Assembly (NCBI RefSeq): GCF_900111305.1
Contig: NZ_FOGS01000008.1
Location: forward strand, 62,001 to 126,000
Direction: 5' to 3'
Origin: Vreelandella subterranea
GTDB lineage: Bacteria > Pseudomonadota > Gammaproteobacteria > Pseudomonadales > Halomonadaceae
DNA length: 64,000 nucleotides
The stretch's first letter is position 1. Every line of letters starts with the position of its first letter. The position numbers and the translations under genes were made by a program. The notes under the pieces are model-generated. The model had not been told where the DNA came from. It did not search any database and saw only the letters and a list, made by a program, of their open reading frames with translations. This document shows positions 26,789 to 38,037 of the stretch, one piece after another.

Positions 26789-29700
26789 GTGCCTCAAGCT
26801 ACCCAAACGCCTGCGGCTGGTCGCCGAGCGCTGACACGTCGCTTCCGCCTGTGGTTGTTGTGTTGGAGTACCCTGCGACTGTTGTTGCTGTTACCGCTAT
26901 GGTTGATTGGCGCCGTGGTCTTATTGTTGGGGGTGGCGCTTTCGCCGTGGGGAACCGGCATGTTGCTATCCCAAGGCCAGGACCGCGGCTGGTTCAGCGT
27001 CGAAGAACACCTGGGCGGTGTGCTCGATGAGTTCCAGCTTAGCGGTTTTCGGCTCGACGCAGCCGGTGCAGAGGTTCGGATTGAAAAGCTGGAGCTTGCC
27101 TGGGCGGATGACTGCGTCCTGTCCGGCAAGCTGTGTCTGGATACGTTGCGTCTGAAAGGTGCCGATATTCGCCTGTCTGGCGGTGATGGTGAAGAAGCAC
27201 CTGCAGAGGCGGGCGGCTCAGAGGGGGCTTCCCCATTCAGTTTTCCCTTTCCTGTCGAACTCAGAGAGCTGGTGCTGGACGATGTTGCCCTGCAACTACC
27301 CGATGGTACCCGGTTCGCCTGGACCTCTTTTCGCACCTCGGTAAAGGCAAGCGCTGGACGCGTCGATATCGCCCCGACGCACTGGGAAAACCCTCGGCTT
27401 TATTTGCCGCCGTCAGCGGGGGAGCGCCTGGCACCAGCAGAGGGTGGGTCAGGGGTAACCGCCGCGACCATTGATGCCTCCATCGCGTTACAAAATCCGT
27501 CTGCTGAAACGCTCGGTGCCGCGGCCAGTGATGAGACGGCTTCAGACCGTTCTCCCATCGAACTGCCCGAAGTGAGTCTGCCTGTCGATATCCGGCTCGC
27601 CACGCTGACGGTTGACGATATCGAAGTCACGGGTCGCTTTCGCTATCTCGTTGAACGGTTGAGTCTCGGGGTGGAAACCCGGGGAAGTGACGTCGTGATC
27701 GAGCATTTCGAGGTGGCGTCTGCCGATGCAAGGTTTCATCTGGCAGGCAATGTGGCATTGCGTGACGACTATCCGCTGGCGTTACGGGCTGAAACCACGT
27801 TGTTCCTGGAGGAGCCGTTACCGGCACTGAGTGGTCAGTCTCTTACGCTTGATTTGACGGGTAACCTGAGCGAATTGACGGCACAGCTTGACGCCCAAGG
27901 AGCCATTACTGCGGCACTGGAAGGCCAGGTGAATGCCCTGGACCCGGCGCTTCCATTTCAGGCGCGTCTGCAAAGTGATGAACTGACATGGCCGCTGCCT
28001 GAAACTAATGCAGCGCTTGACGAAGAAGAAGCACCGTCAAGCGACGGGTTCGTTATCGACGATCTTGACCTGGAGGTAAGCGGCAACCTCGACGCTTATC
28101 AACTTCAGCTGGGCCTGAAGGCGCAAGGCCCGGGGCTGCCCCAAACCGACATCGCGGTGAACGGCCAAGGCGACATGGCACATTTCATTTGGCAGCCGTT
28201 GACACTGGTCGCAGGCGATAGCCAACTGACTAGCGAAGGCCGTGTCGACTGGACCTCCCCGCTGACGGTGGATGCCCAGGTAGGGCTCGAGCAATTTGAC
28301 CCATCCTTGTTTGTTGACCAGTTCGAGGGTGATATCGATGGCGAACTTGCTTTCACCGTTAGTCAGCAGGGCACGCGTTGGCTGGTCGATGTGCCGAATT
28401 TGACCCTGAGCGGTGTTCTTCGTGACTACCCATTACAGCTTGATGCTGCCTTTGATGCCAACAGTGACTTGCAGGCCAACATTGAGCGCCTGCGCTTTCG
28501 TCAGGGAGACAACCGTCTGTCGGTGAACGGCTCCTTTCAGCCCGACGACATTAGCCTGGACGCCGATATTGATCTGCGTCAGCTGCAAACACTTTCCCCT
28601 GACCTGGCTGGCACGATCCGTGGCGATATCGAGGCCCGGGGAAGTCTCGAGCAACCCCGGCTTAAGGCGACGCTCAACGGCGACGCGTTACGGTTTGCGC
28701 AAAATCGCATCGAGCAGTTACGCCTCAATGCCAATGTGGAAGGGCTGGAGGACCCGCAACTAGACGTTTCACTGGCGCTCGAGAACCTGGTTGCCGGCGG
28801 TCAGACACTCGCCGCGGCAAATCTGACGCTGGATGGACGGCTGTCATCGCATCAACTGGATATCAATGTGGATGGTCAGCCGGACGGCGCCTTGGAACGT
28901 GTTTTGCTCACTCTCAACGGCCAGTTGGACCAGACGGCTCAGCGCTACCGGGCGCGTCTCACACCGCTGGAAATCGACACCGGGGGAGGCGATATCCGAC
29001 TGGAAGCGCCGCTTGATGTCGTTTTCGACCTTGCCAGCAGTGAGGCCCGTTTGGCGCCGTTTTGTCTGGTTCGCGAGCAGGGCGGTCGGGTATGCGCGGA
29101 CCGGCCAATGGTTGCATCGCCTGATCAGGGGCAGGCGGCGCTTAGCGTGCGTGATATTCCTATCGAAGCGCTGGAACCCTGGTTACCCGAAGAATGGCAG
29201 GTCGATGGTGACACCACGGCGGACCTGGCCGCTCAATGGAGCCAGGGCGGCCAGCGCTGGCAAGCCGACGCCGAGGTGCTTGGCGAACTGACGGTCACGG
29301 CGGTCAATGAATATGGTCAGCTCGTCGAGCTGCCGCGCATCACATTGGATACTCAGCTAACCGCCTCTCAGGCCGAGGCGAATGGCAGCGTGCTGCTATC
29401 ACTGGAAGAGGCGGGGAATATCGAACTGGCGCTGTCGGTCCTGGAGCCACTCGGCGCGGGAGAGCTGTCCGGGTCGCTTGAAGCCAATGACGTATCACTG
29501 GCCCCGTATCAGCCCATGGTGGTATCCCTTGAGCAGCTTGCGGGGGATTTGAATGGCCGCATCGATATAGCGGGCACCACCACCCAGCCGGACCTGCAGG
29601 GCGAGCTTGCGCTACTTGGCATCCAGGTGAATGGTCCTGATATTCCAGTGGATGTTCAGGGTGGCGAGGTTACCATAAGGTTCGACGGCGAAGAAGGGAC

Positions 29701-30832
29701 GATCGACGGCTTCCTGGCCGCCGAGCGAGGCCAGCTTGATATTGATGGAAATGCCCGTTGGCCAGCAGATGACGACTGGCGGGTGGGCGTAGACCTCAAC
29801 GCAACCCAATCGCCGATACTGGTGGTATTGCCGCAGTTTGGGCGTTTGGAAGCCGCGCCGGATATTCGTGTACGCGTCACCCCCGAGCGCTTGCAAGTCC
29901 GCGGCAATGTCGATTTGCCATGGGCGCGGTTAGAAGTGGGAGACTTGCCGTCGTCCGCCATCTCACCCAGCCCTGACGAAGTGATTATTACCGAGCGCCA
30001 GGATAGGCAGGGGGCAGAAGAGGCACGCCGCCAGGCAGAACGAGGTGAAGGCGGACCCAGTGCGGCCGATGAGCTAGCCAGTGAGGGCATGGCGCTGGAT
30101 GTTTTAATCACCCTGACATTAGGGCGCGACATGATGATCTCAGCTTATGGGCTGGAATCACGGCTGGGAGGCACTTTAGAAATACGTCAGGATAGTGGTT
30201 CGCTACAGCTATTTGGGGAGGTCAATCTGGTCAACGGTCGTTTCCAGGCGTTTGGGCAGGATCTGCTCATTCGTCGTGGTCAACTGCTGTTCAGTGGGCC
30301 ACCTGGACTGCCTGTTCTCGACTTTGAGGCAATTCGTAACCCGGATGTAACCGAAGACGATGTCATTGCCGGCCTTCGGGTGACGGGTAATGCTGAGCAG
30401 CCGAATATTGCCATTTTTTCCGAACCTGGCATGAATGAGAGCCGTGCGCTTTCCTACTTGCTAAGAGGACGTGCTCCCGACGACTCAGGTGGTGGTGTCG
30501 ACAGCGCGTTGACCACTGCGCTGATTGGCATGTCGCTGGGTCGCACGGGCGGGGCGGTTGGCTCTATCGGCGAGGCTTTTGGCATTGATGACTTGACGCT
30601 GGATACAGCGGGTTCCGGTGAGGATAGCCAGGTGGCATTGAGTGGGCAACTGACGGACGATATCCGGATAAGTTACGGGGTGGGAATTTTTTCACCCATT
30701 GCAGAACTAACGTTACGCTACACTTTGTGGCGCAACCTTTATGTACAGGCAGTTTCCGGGGCCAATCAGGCAGTCGACCTGATCTACACCTTCAGCCGCT
30801 CTGGTGACCCAACCATTTTCGATCAGCAATGA
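26789..30832 (+). CDS. tamB: Translocation and assembly module inner-membrane protein TamB
   Basis: Very long AsmA-like protein (1347 residues) anchored in the inner membrane and spanning the periplasm as a lipid-conducting beta-taco. One N-terminal transmembrane helix (about 22-52), then repetitive beta-strand sequence, then the conserved DUF490/TamB domain at the C-terminus (from ~1000) with [14 protein letters not shown] and the terminal [12 protein letters not shown] segment. Start is GTG 26789, with AGGAGAG just before. Coupled to tamA; msrA follows 10 bp downstream. Confidence 0.93.
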   Translation: MPQATQTPAAGRRALTRRFRLWLLCWSTLRLLLLLPLWLIGAVVLLLGVALSPWGTGMLLSQGQDRGWFSVEEHLGGVLDEFQLSGFRLDAAGAEVRIEKLELAWADDCVLSGKLCLDTLRLKGADIRLSGGDGEEAPAEAGGSEGASPFSFPFPVELRELVLDDVALQLPDGTRFAWTSFRTSVKASAGRVDIAPTHWENPRLYLPPSAGERLAPAEGGSGVTAATIDASIALQNPSAETLGAAASDETASDRSPIELPEVSLPVDIRLATLTVDDIEVTGRFRYLVERLSLGVETRGSDVVIEHFEVASADARFHLAGNVALRDDYPLALRAETTLFLEEPLPALSGQSLTLDLTGNLSELTAQLDAQGAITAALEGQVNALDPALPFQARLQSDELTWPLPETNAALDEEEAPSSDGFVIDDLDLEVSGNLDAYQLQLGLKAQGPGLPQTDIAVNGQGDMAHFIWQPLTLVAGDSQLTSEGRVDWTSPLTVDAQVGLEQFDPSLFVDQFEGDIDGELAFTVSQQGTRWLVDVPNLTLSGVLRDYPLQLDAAFDANSDLQANIERLRFRQGDNRLSVNGSFQPDDISLDADIDLRQLQTLSPDLAGTIRGDIEARGSLEQPRLKATLNGDALRFAQNRIEQLRLNANVEGLEDPQLDVSLALENLVAGGQTLAAANLTLDGRLSSHQLDINVDGQPDGALERVLLTLNGQLDQTAQRYRARLTPLEIDTGGGDIRLEAPLDVVFDLASSEARLAPFCLVREQGGRVCADRPMVASPDQGQAALSVRDIPIEALEPWLPEEWQVDGDTTADLAAQWSQGGQRWQADAEVLGELTVTAVNEYGQLVELPRITLDTQLTASQAEANGSVLLSLEEAGNIELALSVLEPLGAGELSGSLEANDVSLAPYQPMVVSLEQLAGDLNGRIDIAGTTTQPDLQGELALLGIQVNGPDIPVDVQGGEVTIRFDGEEGTIDGFLAAERGQLDIDGNARWPADDDWRVGVDLNATQSPILVVLPQFGRLEAAPDIRVRVTPERLQVRGNVDLPWARLEVGDLPSSAISPSPDEVIITERQDRQGAEEARRQAERGEGGPSAADELASEGMALDVLITLTLGRDMMISAYGLESRLGGTLEIRQDSGSLQLFGEVNLVNGRFQAFGQDLLIRRGQLLFSGPPGLPVLDFEAIRNPDVTEDDVIAGLRVTGNAEQPNIAIFSEPGMNESRALSYLLRGRAPDDSGGGVDSALTTALIGMSLGRTGGAVGSIGEAFGIDDLTLDTAGSGEDSQVALSGQLTDDIRISYGVGIFSPIAELTLRYTLWRNLYVQAVSGANQAVDLIYTFSRSGDPTIFDQQ

Positions 30833-30842
30833 GGTAAGCAGC

Positions 30843-31481
30843 ATGTCTATATTTGACACCCATAATGCCACCCGCCAGGCGCAGCCTGCTCTGCCGGGTC
30901 GCGAGGCAGCCATTGCGACCGCTGATCACCATGCCGTTAACGGGCATCCTCTGCACCCGCCTTTTCCCCCAGAGACTGAGGAACTGGTTGTCGGCATGGG
31001 CTGTTTCTGGGGTGTGGAGCGCCTTTTCTGGGATTTGCCGGGGGTCTATGTGACGGCGGCAGGTTATGCCGGTGGGCAAACGCCCAACCCGACCTATGAA
31101 GAAACCTGCACGGGGCGGACCGGCCATACCGAGGCCGTACGAATTATTTACGACCCGAGCCAGATATCACTGGCGACCCTGCTGAATATTTTCTGGGAGC
31201 AGCACGACCCCACCCAAAAAAATCGTCAGGGTAATGATGTCGGCTCTCAGTACCGTTCAGCGATTTATACGACGACAGCGGCGCAGCATCAGGCAGCCGA
31301 GGAAAGTGCCAAGGTGTTTCAGGAGGCGCTTCACGCCGCCGGAAAAGGCGATATCACGACTGAAATCAAGCCGCTGGACGCTTTTTATTATGCCGAGGCG
31401 TATCATCAGCAATACCTATACAAAAACCCTAATGGCTATTGCGGTATTAAGGGAACAGGGGTTAGCTGTCCTATAGGCTGA
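30843..31481 (+). CDS. msrA: Peptide-methionine (S)-S-oxide reductase MsrA
   Basis: Repairs oxidised methionine in proteins. 212 residues; catalytic cysteine in [15 protein letters not shown], with YAGG and [21 protein letters not shown] segments typical of MsrA, and C-terminal cysteines at the [13 protein letters not shown] end for resolving the sulfenic acid. A longer frame opens at 30804 inside tamB, but GAGGT just before the ATG at 30843 decides the start. Confidence 0.95.
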   Translation: MSIFDTHNATRQAQPALPGREAAIATADHHAVNGHPLHPPFPPETEELVVGMGCFWGVERLFWDLPGVYVTAAGYAGGQTPNPTYEETCTGRTGHTEAVRIIYDPSQISLATLLNIFWEQHDPTQKNRQGNDVGSQYRSAIYTTTAAQHQAAEESAKVFQEALHAAGKGDITTEIKPLDAFYYAEAYHQQYLYKNPNGYCGIKGTGVSCPIG

Positions 31482-31496
31482 GGTGCTGGGTGTGGT

Positions 31497-31523
31497 TATC
31501 GCCTGCACCAGTGGCAGGCGATA
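31497..31523. terminator. Hairpin between convergent msrA and carbonic anhydrase genes
   Basis: TATCGCCTGC and GCAGGCGATA form a perfect 10-bp stem with a 7-base loop in the 47-bp convergent gap. No T-run on either strand; likely a bidirectional 3'-end structure. Confidence 0.6.
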
Positions 31524-31528
31524 GGCCT

Positions 31529-32176
31529 TCAGTCGTCGGTTTGCAGACGGCCAAGGCGGTATAGCGTTTCAACCTGTTCTAGGCCGTCGATGGTGCAATC
31601 GAGGTCTTTTACGCGGCCATCGCTCAAGCCATAGACCCAACCGTGAACCGAAATCTGCTGGCCGCGCTGCCAGGCACGCTGAAGAATTTTAGTACGGCAC
31701 AAGCTATTCACCTGCGCTTTGACATTCAGCTCACACATGCGGTCGATTTGCTCGTCAAGTGGGAGATGCTCAAGTGAGCGACGATGCTGGTTGTATTGCT
31801 CACGAACCGAGTGTAGCCAGTAGTCGACGACACCGCATTCGCCACCCGTTATTGCTGCCTTGATACCCCCGCAGCCGTAATGCCCGACCACCATGATATG
31901 GCTGACCTGGAGCACATCCACGGCAAATTGCACCACTGAAAGCGCATTCATATCAGTATGATGCAGCAGGTTAGCGACGTTGCGATGGACGAACACCTCG
32001 CCGGGAGGCAACGCAATGATCTGATTGGCGGGCACTCGGCTGTCGGAACAGCCAATCCAGAGGTAATCTGGATTTTGCTGCTCTGATAGTCGTTTAAAGT
32101 AATCAGGGTCTTCATCGCACATGCGCTTCGCCCAGGCACGATTGTTCTCTAGTAACGTCTCAATAGGGTCAGACAT
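31529..32176 (-). CDS. can: Beta-class carbonic anhydrase
   Basis: Zinc enzyme interconverting CO2 and bicarbonate. 215 residues with the beta-class zinc ligands: Cys and Asp of CSDSRVPAN and His-Cys of VVGHYGCGGIKA. Upstream in-frame codons extend to 32254, but GGAGAC precedes the ATG at 32176 and homology begins there (MSDPIETLLENNRAW). Divergent from gorA. Confidence 0.95.
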   Translation of the reverse strand: MSDPIETLLENNRAWAKRMCDEDPDYFKRLSEQQNPDYLWIGCSDSRVPANQIIALPPGEVFVHRNVANLLHHTDMNALSVVQFAVDVLQVSHIMVVGHYGCGGIKAAITGGECGVVDYWLHSVREQYNQHRRSLEHLPLDEQIDRMCELNVKAQVNSLCRTKILQRAWQRGQQISVHGWVYGLSDGRVKDLDCTIDGLEQVETLYRLGRLQTDD

Positions 32177-32328
32177 TGGGTCTCCGATTACTCTATTTTT
32201 TCCATCATTACGCCCGGCATGCTCATTCTTGGTCATGACGGCCAGCATACACATTTACCAGAGGGAGGTTTTTAACCTTCCCTCGACAGCGGGTCAACAT
32301 TCGCCTGTTGACAATAAAGGAGATTGAT

Positions 32329-33714
32329 ATGTCAGAGGTTACAGGTTACGACTACGATTTGTTGGTGATTGGGGCCGGCTCCGGCGGCGTGCGAGCGGCC
32401 CGTATGTCCGCTGCCAAAGGAGCCAGGGTCGCGATCGTGGAGGATCGGTATCTTGGCGGCACCTGCGTCAACGTCGGCTGCGTGCCCAAAAAACTCTACG
32501 CCTACGCGTCCCATTTCCATAGTGCATTCGATGATGCCAGTGGCTTCGGCTGGCAGCTGCCCGGCGAGGCGCGTTTTGATTGGGCGACGCTAAGAGACAA
32601 CAAGACCAGCGAAATCAAACGACTCAATGGCATCTATCAGCGTTTGCTGGAGACGGCAGACGTCAACCTCTATAACGGGCGAGCCCGCCTGGAGAATGAG
32701 CACTCGGTAGTGATTATCGATCAGCAGGGCGACGAGCAGCATGTGACGGCCGAGCGCATACTGCTGGCCACCGGCGGCTGGCCGTGGGTGCCCACCTTCC
32801 CTGGCAATGAGCACGCCCTGACCTCCAACCAGATTTTTGATCTTGAACGTCTGCCGGAGCGATTTCTTGTTCTTGGCGGTGGCTATATTGCCGTTGAGTT
32901 TGCCAGTATTTTTAACGGTTTAGGCAGCGAATCGCATCTAATTTACCGCGGTGATCTATTCCTGAAAGGTTTTGATAACGAGGTGCGTGAGTTCACGCGG
33001 CAGGAAATGGACCGCCAAGGTGTCCATCTCCATTTTGATACCAATATAAAGACCATCGAGAAAACTGACACCGGCTACCAGGTTGCGCTCACCAATGGCG
33101 ATACCCTTGAAGTGGATGCCGTTCTGGCTGCCACAGGGCGACGTGCCAACGTGTCCGGACTGGGCCTGGAAGTGGTAGGCCTTTCGCTGAACGAGCAGGG
33201 CAAGCTATCGGTCAATGAACGCTTTGAAACTGAGGTCCCGTCAATTCTTGCCCTCGGGGACTTGATTGATACGCCCGAGCTGACCCCGGTCGCCATTGCG
33301 GAAGCCATGCAATTGGCTGACCAGCACTTCGGTGGCACGGCGCCCGCCCCCCTGGACTACACCCGCGTGCCAACGGCTGTTTTCTGCCACCCCAACATTG
33401 GCACGGTCGGCCTCTCAGAAGAAGCCGCGCGGGCACAGTTTGGCGCCATTCGCGTTTACCGCACTGACTTTCGGGCCATGAAGCATACGCTGTCAGGCAG
33501 CCAGGAACGTACTCTGATGAAGCTCGTGGTGGATGATGCGACCGATGTGGTGGTCGGCGCCCATATGGTCGGTGACGACGCGGGGGAAGTCATCCAGGGA
33601 ATTGCCATAGCCGTGCGCGCGGGGTTAACCAAGCGAGACTTTGACAATACGGTGGGGATTCATCCCACGGGTGCGGAAGAGTTTGTCACGATGCGTGCGC
33701 CTTCCCGGGGCTAG
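32329..33714 (+). CDS. gor: Glutathione-disulfide reductase
   Basis: NADPH-dependent flavoprotein keeping glutathione reduced. 461 residues: FAD motif VIGAGSGGVRAARMSA, redox-active disulfide GGTCVNVGCVPKKLYAYA, NADPH motif LGGGYIAVEFASIF, and the C-terminal HPTGAEEFVTMR with the catalytic His. Start ATG 32329 with AAAGGAGA upstream; a TTG at 32308 is less likely. Confidence 0.95.
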   Translation: MSEVTGYDYDLLVIGAGSGGVRAARMSAAKGARVAIVEDRYLGGTCVNVGCVPKKLYAYASHFHSAFDDASGFGWQLPGEARFDWATLRDNKTSEIKRLNGIYQRLLETADVNLYNGRARLENEHSVVIIDQQGDEQHVTAERILLATGGWPWVPTFPGNEHALTSNQIFDLERLPERFLVLGGGYIAVEFASIFNGLGSESHLIYRGDLFLKGFDNEVREFTRQEMDRQGVHLHFDTNIKTIEKTDTGYQVALTNGDTLEVDAVLAATGRRANVSGLGLEVVGLSLNEQGKLSVNERFETEVPSILALGDLIDTPELTPVAIAEAMQLADQHFGGTAPAPLDYTRVPTAVFCHPNIGTVGLSEEAARAQFGAIRVYRTDFRAMKHTLSGSQERTLMKLVVDDATDVVVGAHMVGDDAGEVIQGIAIAVRAGLTKRDFDNTVGIHPTGAEEFVTMRAPSRG

Positions 33715-33815
33715 CGGCGTTTCAATAGGACCTGGGCAATCATCTCCTTTGGGCTAAACTTATCCTAGTCAGAGAAGAGGCGGTGACTGCCCCAGGTTTG
33801 CCATGAACCGACTGC

Positions 33816-33835
33816 TCGCATAATAAATAATTATG
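33816..33835. promoter_or_regulatory. Palindromic element upstream of ectA, shared with the 37041 element
   Basis: TCG followed by CATAAT-AAATA-ATTATG (6-bp inverted repeat, 5-bp spacer). It lies 28 bp upstream of the ect -35. A near-identical sequence (TCGCATAATA...TTATG) occurs at 37041-37059 before the retropepsin gene, suggesting one regulator acts on both. Confidence 0.5.
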
Positions 33836-33863
33836 AAATGTAGGGATTTGAATAACATGATTT

Positions 33864-33892
33864 TTGAACTGCTCATAATCAGCTGTTATAAT
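33864..33892 (+). promoter_or_regulatory. Sigma-70 promoter of the ectoine operon
   Basis: TTGAAC (33864-33869), 17-bp spacer, TATAAT (33887-33892), 32 bp before ectA. Near-consensus in both hexamers with ideal spacing. A sigma-70-type promoter upstream of ectA is also described for Halomonas elongata. Confidence 0.8.
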
Positions 33893-33924
33893 TACCTTTA
33901 AAATCGCAACAGCGAAGCATAACC

Positions 33925-34503
33925 ATGAACAACCCAACACCGCCGTTTACGCCTTCAGCAGACTTGGCTCGACCGACCATTGCCGATGCGGTTGTCGGTC
34001 ATGCGGACACCCCGCTATATATTCGCAAGCCTAATGCCGAAGACGGCTGGGGGGTCTATGAGCTGATCAAAGCATGCCCCCCGCTGGATGTAAATTCCGC
34101 CTATGCCTATCTCCTGCTAGCCACTCAGTTCAGGGATACCTGTGCCGTCGCGACCAATGAAGACGGTGAGGTGGTCGGCTTTGTGTCCGGCTACGTAAAG
34201 GACAACGCGCCGGATACCTACTTTCTCTGGCAGGTGGCCGTTGGTGAAAAGGCGAGGGGAACCGGGTTGGCGCGCCGCCTGGTGGAAGCCATCATGTCGC
34301 GCCCGGAGTTGGCCGATGTACACCACCTCGAAACGACGATCACGCCCGACAATCAAGCCTCATGGGGCTTGTTCCAACGGCTTGCTGGGCGCTGGCAGGC
34401 CCCCCTGAACAGCCGTGAATACTTTTCGACCGAACAACTGGGAGGCGAGCACGACCCGGAAAACCTGGTGCGTATTGGTCCGTTCAATACCCACAACATC
34501 TAA
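33925..34503 (+). CDS. ectA: L-2,4-diaminobutyrate N-gamma-acetyltransferase EctA
   Basis: Second enzyme of ectoine synthesis: acetylates diaminobutyrate using acetyl-CoA. GNAT fold of 192 residues, with the CoA-binding region VAVGEKARGTGLARRLVEAI and substrate-site sequence CPPLDVNSAYAYLLLATQF near residue 52. The N-terminus (1-~25) is a variable extension. First gene of ectABC, behind a strong sigma-70 promoter. Confidence 0.97.
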   Translation: MNNPTPPFTPSADLARPTIADAVVGHADTPLYIRKPNAEDGWGVYELIKACPPLDVNSAYAYLLLATQFRDTCAVATNEDGEVVGFVSGYVKDNAPDTYFLWQVAVGEKARGTGLARRLVEAIMSRPELADVHHLETTITPDNQASWGLFQRLAGRWQAPLNSREYFSTEQLGGEHDPENLVRIGPFNTHNI

Positions 34504-34556
34504 CCGGTTTTTCCCGCTCGCGTTACCTTCCTTTCGCTTGGCAAACTGATTTCTAA

Positions 34557-35840
<1,284 letters not shown>

Positions 35841-35914
35841 CAACGCTACTATTCTTCCGCTAAGATATAACCTATGCGGTTCCGTTCGGGCCGCCTCTTA
35901 ATTGGAGCACCAGT

Positions 35915-36307
35915 ATGATCGTTCGCAACATTGAAGAAGCCCGCCAAACCGATCGCTTAGTGACAGCCGAGAACGGAAACTGGGACAGCACGCGCCTGGT
36001 GCTGGCAGGTGATGGTGGTAACTTTTCGTTCCATATTACGCGTATCTTCGAAGGCACCGAAACGCATATTCATTACAAGCATCACTATGAATCCGTTTAT
36101 TGCATCGAAGGTGAAGGTGAGGTGGAAACCCTGGCAGATGGCAAAATCTGGCCGATTAAGCCCGGTGATATCTACATTCTTGACCAGCATGACGAGCACC
36201 TGCTGCGTGCCCATAAAACCATGCACCTGGCCTGTGTGTTCACGCCGCCAATCACTGGTAACGAAGTACACCGTGAAGACGGCTCCTACGCACCGGCCGA
36301 CGAATAA
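35915..36307 (+). CDS. ectC: L-ectoine synthase EctC
   Basis: Cupin-fold dehydratase closing the ectoine ring from N-gamma-acetyl-diaminobutyrate. 130 residues, beginning [14 protein letters not shown]; cupin metal/substrate motifs [22 protein letters not shown] and [16 protein letters not shown]. No ectD (hydroxylase) or aspartokinase follows, so only plain ectoine is encoded here. Terminated by the hairpin at 36345. Confidence 0.97.
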   Translation: MIVRNIEEARQTDRLVTAENGNWDSTRLVLAGDGGNFSFHITRIFEGTETHIHYKHHYESVYCIEGEGEVETLADGKIWPIKPGDIYILDQHDEHLLRAHKTMHLACVFTPPITGNEVHREDGSYAPADE

Positions 36308-36344
36308 AGCCGACGTTTATTGATGACGTCAGTGTGATAGATAC

Positions 36345-36374
36345 AAAACAGCCTGCTGATCAGCAGGCTGTTTT
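36345..36374. terminator. Bidirectional terminator after ectC
   Basis: A perfect 30-bp palindrome: AAAACAGCCTGCTGA and its reverse complement. The A-run on one side and T-run on the other let it terminate ectABC (+) and the DUF3833 gene (-). Confidence 0.85.
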
Positions 36375-36411
36375 ACGCTGCCATCGAAGGCAAAGATGTC
36401 ATCAGCGCGGG

Positions 36412-36951
36412 TCAGGGATCGACCCGTTCAAAGACCAGGGTAATTTCACCCAGTGTTAAACCAAATTTCTTCATGGCGGTCCGATTGATCAGTCGTCCGT
36501 CGGGTTGCAGGTACATCCAGTCATCCATGGTGAAGTTGACCGTCCGGTCGCCGATCGCCACATCCAGCGGGTAGTTCATGTGGAACGCATGACCGTATTG
36601 GCGGGCTACGACGGGACCCTCGACGTCATTCGCCGTGCCTTCCCAGCGATGTTCATCGATACGCTCGAAGCGCCATACACGCCTGTCGGTCTCGCCATCG
36701 GCGAACTCGAAGTCCTCATCCAGAATTAGCGTGCCGTTTTCAACACGACCATCAATGGTCACGGTAAACCGGCGCTGAACTTCGCCGCTGTAATCCTGTA
36801 CCATGCCCCAGGCGCGGGTGGTGCCGGAAAAATACTCGGCGATATCCAGACGTGGTTCGGTACCGGCGTAATCTTCGACATCGATACTTGAACAGCCTGC
36901 AAGGAAAATAACCAGGAGGGCGAAAACGGCAGCTTGAACAGGTGTTTTCAT
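36412..36951 (-). CDS. DUF3833 family lipoprotein
   Basis: 179 residues with a signal peptide and lipobox (FLAGC, Cys 20) and the DUF3833 pattern (GTTRAWGMVQDYSGEVQRRF, MDDWMYLQPDGRLINRTAMKKFG, LGEITLVFE). The family is lipocalin-like in predicted character and of unknown function. GGAAAG precedes the ATG. Shares a terminator region with ectC and a divergent promoter region with the retropepsin operon. Confidence 0.88.
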   Translation of the reverse strand: MKTPVQAAVFALLVIFLAGCSSIDVEDYAGTEPRLDIAEYFSGTTRAWGMVQDYSGEVQRRFTVTIDGRVENGTLILDEDFEFADGETDRRVWRFERIDEHRWEGTANDVEGPVVARQYGHAFHMNYPLDVAIGDRTVNFTMDDWMYLQPDGRLINRTAMKKFGLTLGEITLVFERVDP

Positions 36952-37040
36952 TGTGCTTTCCCTATATGGATTGCGTGGTAGGTATAATAATTGTCGAAAC
37001 TATCGCAGGAATCATGGTCAATGCCAAGCCATCCGTGAGT

Positions 37041-37059
37041 TCGCATAATATATATTATG
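37041..37059. promoter_or_regulatory. Palindromic element upstream of the retropepsin operon
   Basis: TCG followed by the perfect 16-bp palindrome CATAATATATATTATG (37044-37059), 102 bp before the start codon. Shares TCGCATAATA and the closing TTATG with the element upstream of ectA (33816-33835). Confidence 0.55.
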
Positions 37060-37161
37060 TTAAATTAGCTGCATTGCCGGTGAAAACATCCTGCGGTGTT
37101 GGACAACCGGTCTCGCTACTCCTTATCATTCATCCTCTTATTGAATAAGGATGTCTTTTTT

Positions 37162-38001
37162 ATGCGCCCAGGTGTTGTTTGGTTGATAGTAGGTTCGGCT
37201 GTTTTGATGACGGGTTGTGCGTTGCCGAAGCCTGCTCCCGAAGGACCCCCGCCCCTTGATGAAGTAGCCTTCAACACGCGCATGGATAGGTTGCAGACCC
37301 AGTTGTCCCAACAGTGCAGCGAGACCGCGTCCTTGCAGCAACGCCAGCTTGACCAGCAAGAGATATTTACCGCGGATGTTAGAGAAGTCGGCAGCCTGCT
37401 TCGCCTCCTGCGTAACGATGTGCAGCAACTGGATGCGCGCAACCAGGAATCCATCGTGGTTCGTGAAGAATGCAACGTTGAAAACGACCTTCTGGAAAAT
37501 AAAACGCTGCTTGGCCGCAATGAATGGGTAGGATTGCCCAGCATCGGTACCTATCTCCAGGCCCAAGTGGACTCCGGCGCCAATACATCATCGCTATCTG
37601 CCCGTGACATCACACCCTTTGAGCGTGACGGTGAAGACTGGGTTCGCTTCAAGTTGGCGCTTAATGACGAAGATGTTGTGGTCGACAGCATCCGCGACGA
37701 GTGGATTGAGGCGCCTATTGAGCGTCGTGTCCGGATCGTACAGGCCTCCGGACAAGAATCGCGCCTGGTGATTTCCTTGCTGCTCACTTTGGGGCCACTA
37801 AGCGAAACTGTCGAGTTCACCCTTAGCGACCGCAGCCATCTCGAGTACCCCGTTCTTCTCGGTCGGCGCTTTTTGCTCGATATTGCCGTTATCGATGTGG
37901 CAGAGACCTATCGTTTTGACCGGCCTGAATTCCCCGGTGGCGAACCTGCCGATCAGGCGGAAGATGATGAAACTGCTGAGTCAAACGATAGTGAAGAATA
38001 A
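37162..38001 (+). CDS. Retropepsin-like aspartyl protease lipoprotein ('ATP-dependent zinc protease' family)
   Basis: 279 residues. Lipoprotein signal with MTGC (Cys 19), a coiled-coil-forming region (~35-105), and a C-terminal domain of the family database-labelled ATP-dependent zinc protease (PF05618), which is in fact retropepsin-like: the active-site triad motif DSGAN at 137-141 and the second flank VLLGRRFLLD near 231. Homologues are linked to RimK-like ATP-grasp ligases, and so it is here. The last 20 residues are acidic. ATG 37162 follows AAGGA; the site may be partly hidden in a hairpin (37121-37150). Confidence 0.88.
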   Translation: MRPGVVWLIVGSAVLMTGCALPKPAPEGPPPLDEVAFNTRMDRLQTQLSQQCSETASLQQRQLDQQEIFTADVREVGSLLRLLRNDVQQLDARNQESIVVREECNVENDLLENKTLLGRNEWVGLPSIGTYLQAQVDSGANTSSLSARDITPFERDGEDWVRFKLALNDEDVVVDSIRDEWIEAPIERRVRIVQASGQESRLVISLLLTLGPLSETVEFTLSDRSHLEYPVLLGRRFLLDIAVIDVAETYRFDRPEFPGGEPADQAEDDETAESNDSEE

Positions 38002-38037
38002 CGACAGCCGTTGCTGTCACTTTTGAAAGGAATCTAA

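Noticed and set aside
32307..32312. TTGACA as -35 of the glutathione reductase promoter
   Set aside because: It is 17 bases before the start codon, so the -10 would lie inside the gene.
37096..37161. Upstream extension of the retropepsin lipoprotein
   Set aside because: It would place the lipobox too far from the N-terminus; AAGGA and the signal peptide support the ATG at 37162.
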